DNA of 64,000 nt from a virus. The position numbers were made by a program, and so were the translations under genes. Positions 10,401-19,806 of this stretch are shown here, piece by piece. Every line of letters begins with the position of its first letter. The first letter of the stretch is position 1. The DNA is taken from positions 1 to 64,000 of IMG/VR virus record IMGVR_UViG_3300032313_000668. One strand, 5' to 3'. The notes below the pieces were generated by a model. It searched no databases and was not told where the DNA came from. It worked only from the letters and a program-made list of their open reading frames with translations.

Positions 10401-13400
10401 TTAACCACGACTTGCAAATTGGAGATAGATTCTCTGTTCGTACTCTAACTGGAGCAAATCAGGATGTATTCCGTGGAACTTATCGAGTCACTGCCACACC
10501 TTCTACTACTCGAGTTTCATACACCGCAAACCGTAAAACTGTAAATATCTCTCAGCGTCGTCTATCTAGCAATACTTCAATTATTGCTAACACAGCTCTG
10601 CCTCATGACTTTATAACTGGAAACTTTGTATATCTTGAAAATAACAGCGGTCTTGATGCCAACTTCTGGGATAACAAAGTAAATATTCTTAATAGAAGCA
10701 GTGAAGGTACTACAAGAACAATAAACACTGACAACCCACACTACTTGTCAATAGGTGACCGCTTTAGAATTACTGACTTGACTGGTGTTAATCCAGAGCT
10801 TTTCCAAGGAGATTGGGTTGTACTTGCTGTACCTAGCGCAACTCAGATTACCTTTACTGGTACAACATCTGTAAGCATTCCGCAGATTAACGTTACAGGA
10901 TTTGTTCAAAAAGCATATTCCATTACTCAAGGACCTGCATACACAGTTTCCGCGAGAAGCCGTGCTGCTAACGTAGCTGACATTACATTTACTGGAAACC
11001 ATGACTTATTAGTTGGCGAGCGAATTCGTATCGACAATATTGGTGGAGTAAACCCAGAACTGTTTAACGGCGAGTGGACTATCTCTGCCGTTCCTGCAGC
11101 TAACAGAGTTCAGTTTGTAACTCCTGCTTCTGGAACAGTAGCCAACGCAAGCGTTAGCGGAAACGTAAATGCTGTAAATCAAGTTCGTTTTACCATTCCT
11201 ACATATACACGAGCCTTGGCAAGCAGAGAGCTTATATCTCACACGGTGGCAAGCTTTACAACTACATTTGACCACTATCTTGCTGTTGGTACAACCATAA
11301 CAATTTCATCAATTACTGGAACAAGTCAGACCATATTTAACGGAACTTGGGTAGTTGCCTCTGTCCCTACTGCACGTACATTTACAGTAACTAGAACTCC
11401 TGCAGCTAACGTAACTACCTTCACTGTCACAAACCGTTCTAGAAGCGTAAACGTTGCAGATGTTACCTTCAACGCAGTTCACAACTTAAAAATTGGTGAC
11501 CAAATTACCATCAACAGTATTTCAGGTACAGACCCTGAAGTATTTAACGGTACTCACGTAATTACTGGCGTACCCACAACCAGCCGTGTACAATTCTTTA
11601 CTTTGACAGCTGGAGTTATTTCGTCTGCAGTTGTGACTGGAAACATTTTAGTTGAGCGAATTGCTACTGAAAACGTAAGCGGAACTACAACTCTTAACAC
11701 TATTCCAAACCAGACTCCTGCTGCTGGAAACCTTCTTCTCCGTGAGGTTGGTGCTTCTGCAATTACTGGAGAGCTAATTACAGATACCGAAATTCCAGGT
11801 CTTCAGAATCAGCAGATTTACTTTATTCAAAGAGTCGACGCTAACACAGTTCGTTTGTTTAATAATAGAAATCTAACACTACCTACAGACATTACTGGAT
11901 TTGGTATTGGCTCTCATGCGCTGGTTACATTCTCTGTAAACGTTGATGACGACTCAATTACTATTCCAAACAATGGATTTAGCCTTGGTGAACTAGTCGA
12001 GTACGACACAATAGGACAAACCGCTATTAGTGGACTAACTTCTGGTGTCCCTTACTACGTAATTCCAGTTGATGGAAATACTTTCCGTCTAGCTACAACT
12101 AGCCAAAATGCACAAGATGGAATTTATATTAATTTGCTTGCAACCCCTGCACCAGTAGGACGACACAAGCTAAAGTCTCTTATTAGAACTCCAGACGGAA
12201 CATACACAATTGGAAACGTTGTAGATGCTAACTCATTTGAGGTAACAGCTAATGGTTCCGTACCAGAGATTGTGAAGACATTTTCCCCAAGAACATCTGT
12301 AAACCTAGACCAGAACCTTATTCGAGTCCCATCTCACGGGTTCAATACTGGTACAGAGGTTACATATTTAAACGGTGGAGAAACATCTATCGGAGGTTTG
12401 ACAGATGACACTCACTACTACGTAATTGTTGTAAATAAAGACTTTATTCGTCTAGCTGAGACAGAGCTTGATGCTAACTCTGGTGTTCCTCTAACTTTAG
12501 AAACTTTTGGTGCTGGTAACGCTCATTCATTGACTACTCAGCAGATTAATGGTCAGATTACTGGTACAGGAATTATTACAACAACAGCTGGCTCAGTGTT
12601 GGTTTCTGGTTCTGGAACTTCATTCTCTAAAATTCTTAAAGTGGGAGATAGATTCCGAATCTTCCCGCCAGATGTGGCCCAGTCTGGATACTTTGCTGCT
12701 TCTAACATTACCACTGCAACAGAAGTAGTTGAAGTTGCAGCTCACCCATTTGTTACTGGAGATGCAGTTACATTCTCTCCAGGAACTGGTGGAGCACGTC
12801 GAGACATATTCCAGATTTCTGGTTCAACTACATCTAGAACAATCAGAACTCGAGAAGCACATGGCTACTCGAATGGAAATAACGTAACTATTTCTGGTTT
12901 AAGTTCTTCTGTTGGTGCAGACTTTGTTGGAACTTACACTATTACCAGCGTGCCTGACTTATATAGCTTTACATACAACCACCCAGTAAGCCTTGTTTCA
13001 ACAATTACAAATGAGTATCAAACAACTGGTTTGGCTCAGGCAACTGGTGCTGGTGGTGTGTCTCCGAACCCACTTGTAGAAGGATTCTTCTACTTTGTTC
13101 GCGCAATTCCTAACTCAAGCACCTTTAGCATCAACAACCGTCGTAGATTTACTGACGGAACAACCAGCTTCCTTGAGTTTACAACCACTGCTCCACACAA
13201 CATTCGTGCAGGAAACACTTTCACAATCACAAGCATCTCTGGTGTAAACCCAGAAGTGTTTAATGGAACTTTTGTTGCTGCAACTATTCCAAGCACTACA
13301 ACAATCCGCGTTGCGCTTCCAGCAATAATTGCCGACATTGCTGCAGCTGTTGTTACTGGAACATTGACTCCAAACTCCAGCAACACTATGACTCTGCACT

Positions 13401-16084
13401 CTCTAAAGAGTGATGCAATAGGTAACTTAAACCCAGTTGACTTTGCTACACAGGGTAGCGGTTTTGCTATGGCTCTTACTAAGACCATTCCATCAACACC
13501 TATTGTTCGAGAAATTGCTGCTATTGGTTCTGACACTCAAATCACAGTAAACCGACCATACAGCGCAACATTTACAGGAATTAACTTCTCTTACCCAACA
13601 TTCTTGTATGTACGTCCTCAGGGTTACTCACTGCACCGTCCATTCGATGGTGGTGTTGAGATGTCTACAGGATTTGGTACTTGGTATGGTCAGATTATTC
13701 GCCAGACTCGTAAATACTTCCGTTACCAGTCAGGTAAGGGTATTCAGACTTCTGCTGGTATCAACTTTAAGCCTTCAATTGATATTGAATCAATTGCAAG
13801 AGTTGGTACATCACAGGTAGTGGCAGTGCGAACAAGACGTCCTCATGGGCTGATTAACGGCCTACTATGTAGAATTGACGACACCTTAACTTCTCAGGGT
13901 GTTCTAAGCACGGTATACAACGGAACATTCCAAGTAACAGTTATTGACTCATTCAACTTTACCTTTATCGCGACTAATACAATCGTCGAGCCAATTGGTT
14001 ACGGCTACCCAAGACTCCACGTCACAGCGTGGGAAAATGGTGCACTGCGAGCTGGTATGTTCGACTTCCAGAACGGTATGTTCTTCGAGTTTGATGGTCA
14101 GAAGCTTTACGCAGTTCGTCGTTCCTCTACTCAGCAGATTGCTGGAACATGTGCAGCTCTACAGGGTTCCGAGCTTGTGTTTGGTACCGACACTCAATTT
14201 ACTCGTCAACTTACAGTTGGAGATTATATTGTTCTTCGTGGACAGAGCTATAAAGTAGCTTCTATCTTTAGCGACACTCGTATTTCTATCAAACCTGAGT
14301 ACAAGGGTTCTTCTGGAAACGAAAAAGAGTTTAACCCTGGTAATGGAACTACTGGAGTAGTTAAGGTAGCTGACAACTACTTTAACCTTATCAATCATGG
14401 TTTTGCTAACAACTTGCCAGTCGTTTATAACTCAATTGATGGAAGTCCAATTGGTGGTCTAATTACTGGACGTACTTACTATGTAAGTGTTGTAGATAAC
14501 AATAGATTTAGATTAAAGTCTAGCCCAGACGCTATACAGAATGTAACTTTGTCAAGTCCTGGAACTGGCACTCCTCACTCATTTATCCCAGCAAAGACTG
14601 GAATTATTGCAACCCTTACAGAAGATGTTAAGGCACCGCAAGAAGAGTGGACCATTGACCCTTGTGATGGAAGCGGCCCAACTGGCTACGACCTTGACTT
14701 GTCTAAAATTCAGATGATTTACATGGACTACTCTTGGTACGGTGCGGGTAAGATTCGTTACGGTTTCAAGACAACCGACGGTCAAGTTCGTTATGTACAC
14801 GAGTTTATTCACAACAACCGAAAGTACGAATCATACTTCCGCTCTGGTAACTTGCCAGCTCGCTATGAGGTAACTACCTTCAATAACCCAACCTACATTC
14901 CATCCTTGTTCCACTGGGGTACTTCGGTAATGATGGATGGTAAGTTCGATGATGACCGTGCCTACTTGTTCTCTAAGTCAAGCCCATCTCTAAATATTGG
15001 TGGAACAACAGCAAAGACCTTTGGTTCAACTGCTATTAACCCACTTAGAGAAATTATTAACATCCCTTCTCACGGTTTCAATACAGGAGATGCTCTTACC
15101 TTTACTGGAACCAGCTCTACTGGTCAGCCACAGGTAAACGCTCAAAACCCTACACTTGAAGTTGTAGCAGGAGTGCAGACAGCTACAAACCTAGACAACT
15201 CTCGAGTTGTGTTTGCTAGAGCACTAAATGCTAACAACATCATTCTGTACCCAACTCAAGCTTTTGCTAACGTAGCTCCAGTTCTAATCACTAGTAGACA
15301 AAAGATTAACGGAGTTGTGACTATAACAACTGGTGCTGCTCATGGATTTAGTATTGGAGACAGCGTTTGGGTAAACCTATCAACAGATAGTCAGGCTGAC
15401 GCATTTAACGGTTCGTTCAGAGTACTTTCTGTCCCAAGCGGAACTCAGTTTACATACAACAATGCGGCTCAGGGTGGTTTCTTTACAACTGGCTCCGCAA
15501 CCCCGCCTGTAGCATCAATTGCTGCAAGAAATGTAATTAACTTTACAAACCAAGGTAACCCTACTGCTACATATGCTCTTGCTCCAGGTGGTGCCCTAAA
15601 TAACACCTCTGGCACAAACTACCAGCCACTGATTTCGCTCCGTTTGAGCCCCTCAGTATCTGAAGGTTTGACTGGTGCTCTTGGTGACCGCGATGTTATT
15701 AACCGAATGCAGCTACGTCTAAATGAAATTGGTGTTCAGACAAACCAACTAATCGACGTTAAGGTTCTACTTAATGGTCGTTTGAACAACCTAAACTTCC
15801 AGTCAGTAGATGTACCTTCTCTGGTTCAAGTTATTGAACACACATCTAACGACACCATCTCTGGTGGAGTTCTTGTTTATAACTTCCGAGCTAACGGTAA
15901 CAACGGAGTAGAGCAATCTACACTTGTAGATATCAGTCAGTTGTTTGAGCTTTCAAACTCTATTTTGGGTGGAAACAGCGTATTCCCCGATGGACCAGAT
16001 ATTATTACAATTGCGGTTGCTCGTTTGACAGGTTCAGAAACACTAGCTTCCGCGAAGCTATCGTGGGCTGAAGCTCAGGCGTAA
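7481..16084 (+). CDS. Giant 2867-aa modular virion structural protein / tail fibre
   Basis: This is the largest + strand gene. Residues about 185-435 form a glycine-rich domain (VPEDGVYEFNVKGAPG, then GGGGGGFFSAGG) like the Gly-rich domain family that includes the ALK/LTK receptors. Residues about 450-2000 hold many tandem beta modules of two kinds. One has HGF-x-VxY ... YYV-x-VDxNxFRL; the other has HyL-x-GxxI ... FNGTxxV-x-VP-x-TFTY. From about residue 2040 the sequence changes: FDGGVEMSTG, FRYQSGKGIQ, IQMIYMDYSWYGAGKIRYGF, FRSGNLPARYE and a C-terminal MQLRLNEIGV ... LLNGRLNNLNF. These resemble virion structural proteins of T4-like cyanophages, recalled from knowledge and not searched. It is probably a long tail or baseplate adhesin. 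Confidence 0.72.
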   Translation: MSLDIQAIGGLGTHTLRKVNVNLAENYVYFANRDSGTAYPTAITDDAAWVYREGTGNITGLTTGTVYYTNTDQYSIAFASSAGGTNIDLTEYVAGTVTLNYPNVFQNALNISSVKYADQQAVKYYTNSDPINGLTSGQTYFVKNQLTGLGGSALYQFSDFTFTTGGVTGQNGPTIEQLRASYSSASWRNLYLNQGTFQGYQDWTVPEDGVYEFNVKGAPGRQGRALGGGGAIIRGRVRLTKGEIITIVCGQRGELPTSAINHPASSGASFVVRKSGNIPLFIAGGGSSSSSVTNGLNAVTTNTGGTSSRGFVGGTSGNGAVGRSSGGGGGGFFSAGGNSSNGGTGGGGFNNGLLGGNPGNTANGGRGGFGGGGGADGQTNGNPGGAGGYSGGATNDAAAGVGGGGGSFVLATATNIATSDGLYNGSNNLFGVAITNLAQYNTGDVEGEVSVTLVERSVFGFKLHPTASDAEAGLNEIPVSPAGSQFHAFVPVTLDLTSETINTLTPHGFSEGEGVQYFFNTTAAGGLDASTVYYIDRVDDYTFKLSLTPDPNFTTVNITRPANSTIQGFRRVIVNPSTDTITINNHGFLVDQPVRYSPGTGTAIAPLQNNSTYYIKDVVDANRFTLSQSLQGPVINITSPGTGTSHSFILTVVNDLEDTLYVPTHGYVSGQTVRYQKSRDFVISNVTSSGTTRVINTVEPHGIQVNSRITLDNFTRPAVSAPSIVVTRIASSGQTRTLTLAANHNLQTGMFIQVSGLTGVNASNFNGIHVVTAIPTGNTLTYTAEVSSTLSELILSGTATTMQRKPAFEFVEHTRVLNVRSIASSGTTRTIVTNEPHYLSTGYPIWIQGISGSVTGIQGDIGEYFNGIYFLASTPSTNTFTYVAAHDGEPSNLQPAITFNTTGVGTGGVNLGGTVYREVVASAVTSNSISYVMPQSSITVSPAETVTGRVSKIGVRLNNRNLTNTTLGDLTFDVNHDLQIGDRFSVRTLTGANQDVFRGTYRVTATPSTTRVSYTANRKTVNISQRRLSSNTSIIANTALPHDFITGNFVYLENNSGLDANFWDNKVNILNRSSEGTTRTINTDNPHYLSIGDRFRITDLTGVNPELFQGDWVVLAVPSATQITFTGTTSVSIPQINVTGFVQKAYSITQGPAYTVSARSRAANVADITFTGNHDLLVGERIRIDNIGGVNPELFNGEWTISAVPAANRVQFVTPASGTVANASVSGNVNAVNQVRFTIPTYTRALASRELISHTVASFTTTFDHYLAVGTTITISSITGTSQTIFNGTWVVASVPTARTFTVTRTPAANVTTFTVTNRSRSVNVADVTFNAVHNLKIGDQITINSISGTDPEVFNGTHVITGVPTTSRVQFFTLTAGVISSAVVTGNILVERIATENVSGTTTLNTIPNQTPAAGNLLLREVGASAITGELITDTEIPGLQNQQIYFIQRVDANTVRLFNNRNLTLPTDITGFGIGSHALVTFSVNVDDDSITIPNNGFSLGELVEYDTIGQTAISGLTSGVPYYVIPVDGNTFRLATTSQNAQDGIYINLLATPAPVGRHKLKSLIRTPDGTYTIGNVVDANSFEVTANGSVPEIVKTFSPRTSVNLDQNLIRVPSHGFNTGTEVTYLNGGETSIGGLTDDTHYYVIVVNKDFIRLAETELDANSGVPLTLETFGAGNAHSLTTQQINGQITGTGIITTTAGSVLVSGSGTSFSKILKVGDRFRIFPPDVAQSGYFAASNITTATEVVEVAAHPFVTGDAVTFSPGTGGARRDIFQISGSTTSRTIRTREAHGYSNGNNVTISGLSSSVGADFVGTYTITSVPDLYSFTYNHPVSLVSTITNEYQTTGLAQATGAGGVSPNPLVEGFFYFVRAIPNSSTFSINNRRRFTDGTTSFLEFTTTAPHNIRAGNTFTITSISGVNPEVFNGTFVAATIPSTTTIRVALPAIIADIAAAVVTGTLTPNSSNTMTLHSLKSDAIGNLNPVDFATQGSGFAMALTKTIPSTPIVREIAAIGSDTQITVNRPYSATFTGINFSYPTFLYVRPQGYSLHRPFDGGVEMSTGFGTWYGQIIRQTRKYFRYQSGKGIQTSAGINFKPSIDIESIARVGTSQVVAVRTRRPHGLINGLLCRIDDTLTSQGVLSTVYNGTFQVTVIDSFNFTFIATNTIVEPIGYGYPRLHVTAWENGALRAGMFDFQNGMFFEFDGQKLYAVRRSSTQQIAGTCAALQGSELVFGTDTQFTRQLTVGDYIVLRGQSYKVASIFSDTRISIKPEYKGSSGNEKEFNPGNGTTGVVKVADNYFNLINHGFANNLPVVYNSIDGSPIGGLITGRTYYVSVVDNNRFRLKSSPDAIQNVTLSSPGTGTPHSFIPAKTGIIATLTEDVKAPQEEWTIDPCDGSGPTGYDLDLSKIQMIYMDYSWYGAGKIRYGFKTTDGQVRYVHEFIHNNRKYESYFRSGNLPARYEVTTFNNPTYIPSLFHWGTSVMMDGKFDDDRAYLFSKSSPSLNIGGTTAKTFGSTAINPLREIINIPSHGFNTGDALTFTGTSSTGQPQVNAQNPTLEVVAGVQTATNLDNSRVVFARALNANNIILYPTQAFANVAPVLITSRQKINGVVTITTGAAHGFSIGDSVWVNLSTDSQADAFNGSFRVLSVPSGTQFTYNNAAQGGFFTTGSATPPVASIAARNVINFTNQGNPTATYALAPGGALNNTSGTNYQPLISLRLSPSVSEGLTGALGDRDVINRMQLRLNEIGVQTNQLIDVKVLLNGRLNNLNFQSVDVPSLVQVIEHTSNDTISGGVLVYNFRANGNNGVEQSTLVDISQLFELSNSILGGNSVFPDGPDIITIAVARLTGSETLASAKLSWAEAQA

Positions 16085-16093
16085 GGGGTCAAT

Positions 16094-16618
16094 ATGGCTA
16101 TCACTCGGTTGGGGACAGCTAGGCCCAATGCAAACCAAGCTGTTTCGTTATTTACTTTTACAGAAAGCTATTTAGTTTCTGTAATTGCTGCTAACGTTAA
16201 CAGCACTACTACTCCAATTCCTAGAGTATCTATTTTTGTCATACCTTCAGGCGCAGTAACAGAAACATCGTACTCTTACGTTGCTGCAAACATTACTCTC
16301 CCGTTCGGAACATCTTTTGAAACATTCCGATTTGCTGTAAACCCTGGGGATGTTTTAACAGTAAGACCGACAACAGCCGATGTGGCATTTACTGCCTATG
16401 GAATTATTCAAGATGATGTTGTAGGTCAAGGCGACTTACCTCAGACATTTACAAATAAAGTTATTAGAGGAGACTTTAATACTTTATATGTAGAGAGTGG
16501 AACTACTGCTCAAAGAAATCCAGCTTCAGAAGTGGGCTATGTACGTTTTAACACAGAAGCCGATACCCTAGAGGTGCGAACCTCCGCTGGGTGGAAGAGA
16601 GTGACGGTTACAGAATAA
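16094..16618 (+). CDS. Fibre-associated structural protein, hypothetical
   Basis: The 174-aa protein starts [11 protein letters not shown] and has a beta-rich domain ([20 protein letters not shown], then [16 protein letters not shown]). The same domain opens the next gene ([20 protein letters not shown], then [15 protein letters not shown]). The C-terminus has a small Trp element ([20 protein letters not shown]) related to the GxxWxN...Y-x-G-x-W inserts in the collagen fibres. The stop TAA (16616-16618) overlaps the next ATG, implying translational coupling. It may be a fibre anchor lacking the collagen shaft. No enzymatic motif is visible. Confidence 0.6.
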   Translation: MAITRLGTARPNANQAVSLFTFTESYLVSVIAANVNSTTTPIPRVSIFVIPSGAVTETSYSYVAANITLPFGTSFETFRFAVNPGDVLTVRPTTADVAFTAYGIIQDDVVGQGDLPQTFTNKVIRGDFNTLYVESGTTAQRNPASEVGYVRFNTEADTLEVRTSAGWKRVTVTE

Positions 16619-18561
16619 TGGCTGTTAGAAGAATTGGCGTAGTTAATCCGCTTCCTAATATTGCAACTCCACTGCCAACCGCAACCCTTTCTGGTGTTTC
16701 GTCAGTAATTGCTGCAAACACATCTGGAGCTACTGCTTTAGTAACTATCTATATTCAACCAGCTGGAACATCTTCAGCTACAGATAGAGTTTATTTAGCG
16801 TCTAACCTTTCTATAACTACAGGTCAATCTTTTGAAACTTTTAGATTTGGTATTGTTCCTGGAGATGTTATCTGGACGCTTTCTGATATTAATGGATTGT
16901 CTTTTTCTGCCAGTCTTGTATATGAAACAGAAGGAAAAGTAAGCGTACTTTACCAAGAAAACCAACCAAACTTTCCTGAAGTTGGTTACATGTGGGTAAA
17001 GACAAGTAATGGAGAAGTTTATTTTTACACAGGCAGTGCCTGGGAGCAATTAGCTTACGTTGGTCTTGGACCGACTGGTCCAACAGGTGCAACAGGTTTG
17101 TTAGGTCCCGTGGGTCCAACAGGTGCACAAGGTTCTGGTGTTAGCGTATTAGGAAGCTACGCTACTGTTGAGCTACTTGAAGCTGATAACCCAATTGCAA
17201 ATGTTGGTGACGCTTATATTGTTCAAAATGAATTGTATATCTGGAATGACCTAAATCAAGAGTGGGACAACGTTGGCCCATTTGTGGGACCGATTGGTCC
17301 TACTGGTCCGACTGGTACTCAGGGAACTAATGGTGTAACTGGACCCACAGGTGCGCAAGGACCTACTGGTCCAGAAGGCGGACCAACAGGGCCAACTGGT
17401 GCAGCTGGTCCAACGGGCGCGACAGGCGCAAGTGGTGCAGCTGGTGCAACGGGAGCAACTGGACCCACAGGGGCTAGGTCGGCTCCCGCATTTAGGTTTG
17501 AAACTTCAACCGTGGACGGAAACCCAGGAGCTGGTCAGTTTAGGTTAAATAACTCAACAGTAGGCGATGTAACCCAGATTTTTATAAACAAAACAAGCTT
17601 TACTTTTGCCACAGACCTTTCTGCTTGGATATCGTCATGGGACAACTCGACTACATCGAATGATAGAGGAACTCTTTTCCTTTCCACCACCCCTGGCGCT
17701 ATTAGGACCGTCTTTGCGGTTTCTTCTGATGTTGTTGCCGTGGGAGACTATTTCCAAGTCCCAGTTACTTATGTTTCAGGATTGGTGCCTTTAGCAAGCA
17801 GTGTTTACAACTTTGAGTTCTCTCGAACTGGCTCTCTCGGTTCTACAGGACCAACTGGTCCTACGGGCCCAACAGGGACTACTGGCTCGGCGGGGCCAAC
17901 TGGTGCAACTGGTGCAGCTGGTCCAACAGGGCCTACAGGTGCGCAAGCATATCCAATAGATTTTCAGGGCAGCGTCGCTAACTTTGCTAGCTTGCCTACA
18001 GGACCAACAGCCGATGACGCGTACGTAACTGTTGACACTGGTGACGTATACTTCTGGGACGGAGCAGCGTGGGATAATATAGGTCCGCTTTTGGGCCCAG
18101 CAGGTCCAACGGGTGCAACAGGACCAACTGGCGCTGGCGCGACTGGTGCTACAGGTGACACGGGTCCAACTGGACCTACAGGACCAATAGGTCCAACGGG
18201 TGCAGCTTCAACTGTTACTGGTCCTACAGGTGCAACAGGTGAGTGGTCTACAGCACAGACTGTTCAGACTAAGAGTGCAAACTATACCCTTGTACTAGCA
18301 GACGCTGGAAAGCTCCTTCTACTAAGTAAAGTTAGTGCGTTTACATTGACAATTCCAGATGAAGCAACTGCGCCCCTAGGAATTGGACAGCAAATAAATA
18401 TTTCACAGTTTGGTACTGGACAAGTAACTGTAGAAGGTGCTGCAGGAGTTACTATTCGCTCAACTCCTACAACTAAACTTCGTACCCAGTACTCAACAGC
18501 TTTGTTGGTTAAAGTAGCTGCCGATGAGTGGCTTCTTACTGGAGATTTGGCGCTTAGCTAA
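16618..18561 (+). CDS. Collagen-like tail fibre protein with SVIAAN-type anchor
   Basis: The start is taken at ATG 16618, coupled by TAATG to the gene before, rather than the GTG at 16591; this gives 647 aa. It opens with an anchor domain paralogous to the preceding protein. A Trp element ([20 protein letters not shown]) and three collagen tracts follow. Between the tracts lie [15 protein letters not shown] and [20 protein letters not shown] inserts and a non-repetitive beta domain. The C-terminus ([16 protein letters not shown], then [10 protein letters not shown]) matches that of the 1185 fibre. Two fibre types with different anchors but the same tip suggest module shuffling. Its stop overlaps the next ATG. 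Confidence 0.78.
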   Translation: MAVRRIGVVNPLPNIATPLPTATLSGVSSVIAANTSGATALVTIYIQPAGTSSATDRVYLASNLSITTGQSFETFRFGIVPGDVIWTLSDINGLSFSASLVYETEGKVSVLYQENQPNFPEVGYMWVKTSNGEVYFYTGSAWEQLAYVGLGPTGPTGATGLLGPVGPTGAQGSGVSVLGSYATVELLEADNPIANVGDAYIVQNELYIWNDLNQEWDNVGPFVGPIGPTGPTGTQGTNGVTGPTGAQGPTGPEGGPTGPTGAAGPTGATGASGAAGATGATGPTGARSAPAFRFETSTVDGNPGAGQFRLNNSTVGDVTQIFINKTSFTFATDLSAWISSWDNSTTSNDRGTLFLSTTPGAIRTVFAVSSDVVAVGDYFQVPVTYVSGLVPLASSVYNFEFSRTGSLGSTGPTGPTGPTGTTGSAGPTGATGAAGPTGPTGAQAYPIDFQGSVANFASLPTGPTADDAYVTVDTGDVYFWDGAAWDNIGPLLGPAGPTGATGPTGAGATGATGDTGPTGPTGPIGPTGAASTVTGPTGATGEWSTAQTVQTKSANYTLVLADAGKLLLLSKVSAFTLTIPDEATAPLGIGQQINISQFGTGQVTVEGAAGVTIRSTPTTKLRTQYSTALLVKVAADEWLLTGDLALS

Positions 18562-19211
18562 TGCCTATTACCGCTGGAATGGTCAGTGCGGCTAGCGGTT
18601 TGAAAAACCCCGCTGGAGCCGTAGAGCTTAACTACCGTGTAAACCTTTGCGCTAATCCTAACTTTGACGGCTCTACTACTTTTTGGGCAGCAAACGGTGC
18701 AGGTGCTTCTATAGAAAAATCAGAAGAAGCTTTTATTTCTGGAACCAGCTCTCTTAAAGTAACCATGGATACTGGCTCGTTTACAGGCGCGGTCTATGGC
18801 AACTCGGGTAGAATTCCAGTTACACCAGGCGAATCTTATCGATTTAGTTTATATATAAAAACTGGACCAGATAACGAAGTCTCAAGTTACAGACTAAGAA
18901 CCAGAACATTTACTGCAATTTCAGGAGGGTCAACAATAGCCAATCCAGCTTCTGCAGCTGTAGAAATTCAACCAGACTCTGAGTGGACACGTTTGTCGTT
19001 TGCCCCCGTCTACTCTGACCCAGGAATTGCAGCGATAACTTTAACAATCGATAGAACAACTACTACAACCGCTTCTGGCGATTTCTTTTATATAGATAAT
19101 GTTATTTTTGAAAAATCTTCGACTCTAAAAGATTATTTTGATGGAAACTCGCCAGGAGCCTTTTGGGGAGGGGCAGAAAACGCTAGTATTAGCGGTATAA
19201 CTCCTTACTAA
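18561..19211 (+). CDS. Carbohydrate-binding-module-like tail protein
   Basis: The 216-aa protein has the look of a jelly-roll carbohydrate-binding module (CBM 4/9 type). Its features are an N-terminal NLCANPNFDGSTTFW motif, then SSLKVTM, an IPVTPGESYRFSLYIKTG strand pair, SEWTRLSFAPV, and FFYIDNVIFEKS near the end. It finishes DYFDGNSPGAFWGG, a pattern common after such domains in phage tail proteins. There is no signal peptide. It is translationally coupled to the fibre gene upstream (TAATG). It probably binds sugars on the host surface or completes a fibre (inference). Confidence 0.6.
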   Translation: MPITAGMVSAASGLKNPAGAVELNYRVNLCANPNFDGSTTFWAANGAGASIEKSEEAFISGTSSLKVTMDTGSFTGAVYGNSGRIPVTPGESYRFSLYIKTGPDNEVSSYRLRTRTFTAISGGSTIANPASAAVEIQPDSEWTRLSFAPVYSDPGIAAITLTIDRTTTTTASGDFFYIDNVIFEKSSTLKDYFDGNSPGAFWGGAENASISGITPY

Positions 19212-19233
19212 GAGAGACAAAGAGGAATGACAA

Positions 19234-19806
19234 ATGGACATGCCGAACTGGTTCGTCAATGACGGACAGAAAAATTTTGCATATAACTTAGGCTCCCTAA
19301 CTCAGCGCCCCGTGAGAATGCTTCAAATAGGAGCTTATACAGGAGACGCCAGCATTTGGTTGGTGGAAAATATTATGCAACACCCAGATTCAGTTCTAAT
19401 AGATGTAGACACCTGGGAAGGCTCTGACGAACCGTCACACCACGGAATGAACTGGGGAACAGTCGAAGAAGTCTATGATGCAAAAACTTATAAAGCTAGG
19501 TTAGAAAGAAAAGTTATTAAGTTCAAAGGAACTAGTGACAACTTCTTCAAGTCAAACCAAGAGCTATACGATTTTATCTACATTGACGGAGACCACACAG
19601 CTTATGGTGTAATAAAAGATGCTGTAGCAGCCTATGAGTATCTGGCAGTGGGTGGAATTATTGCTTTTGATGACTATCAATGGTCTGCTGGTCTAGGTGT
19701 CACTAGAGAGCCAAGGGTTTCTATAGATGCTTTTACACAGATTTATTCCGATAGAGTGACTATAATTGTAGATGGTTATCAACGATGGTTCAGGAAAATG
19801 AGGTAA
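19234..19806 (+). CDS. Class I SAM-dependent methyltransferase
   Basis: This 190-aa protein has the core of a class I methyltransferase of the Methyltransf_24 type. It has the SAM-binding loop RMLQIGAYTGDAS (residues about 27-40), an acidic strand end LIDVDTWEGSD, and a C-terminal FIYIDGDHTAYGVIKDA ... GGIIAFDDYQW with the usual DGDH and FDD motifs. Relatives methylate sugars or other small groups. The gene is followed directly by a glycosyltransferase (stop overlapping start), so a joint role in building a methylated glycan is likely. The acceptor is unknown. MDM at the start offers two Met codons; the first is used. Confidence 0.75.
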   Translation: MDMPNWFVNDGQKNFAYNLGSLTQRPVRMLQIGAYTGDASIWLVENIMQHPDSVLIDVDTWEGSDEPSHHGMNWGTVEEVYDAKTYKARLERKVIKFKGTSDNFFKSNQELYDFIYIDGDHTAYGVIKDAVAAYEYLAVGGIIAFDDYQWSAGLGVTREPRVSIDAFTQIYSDRVTIIVDGYQRWFRKMR

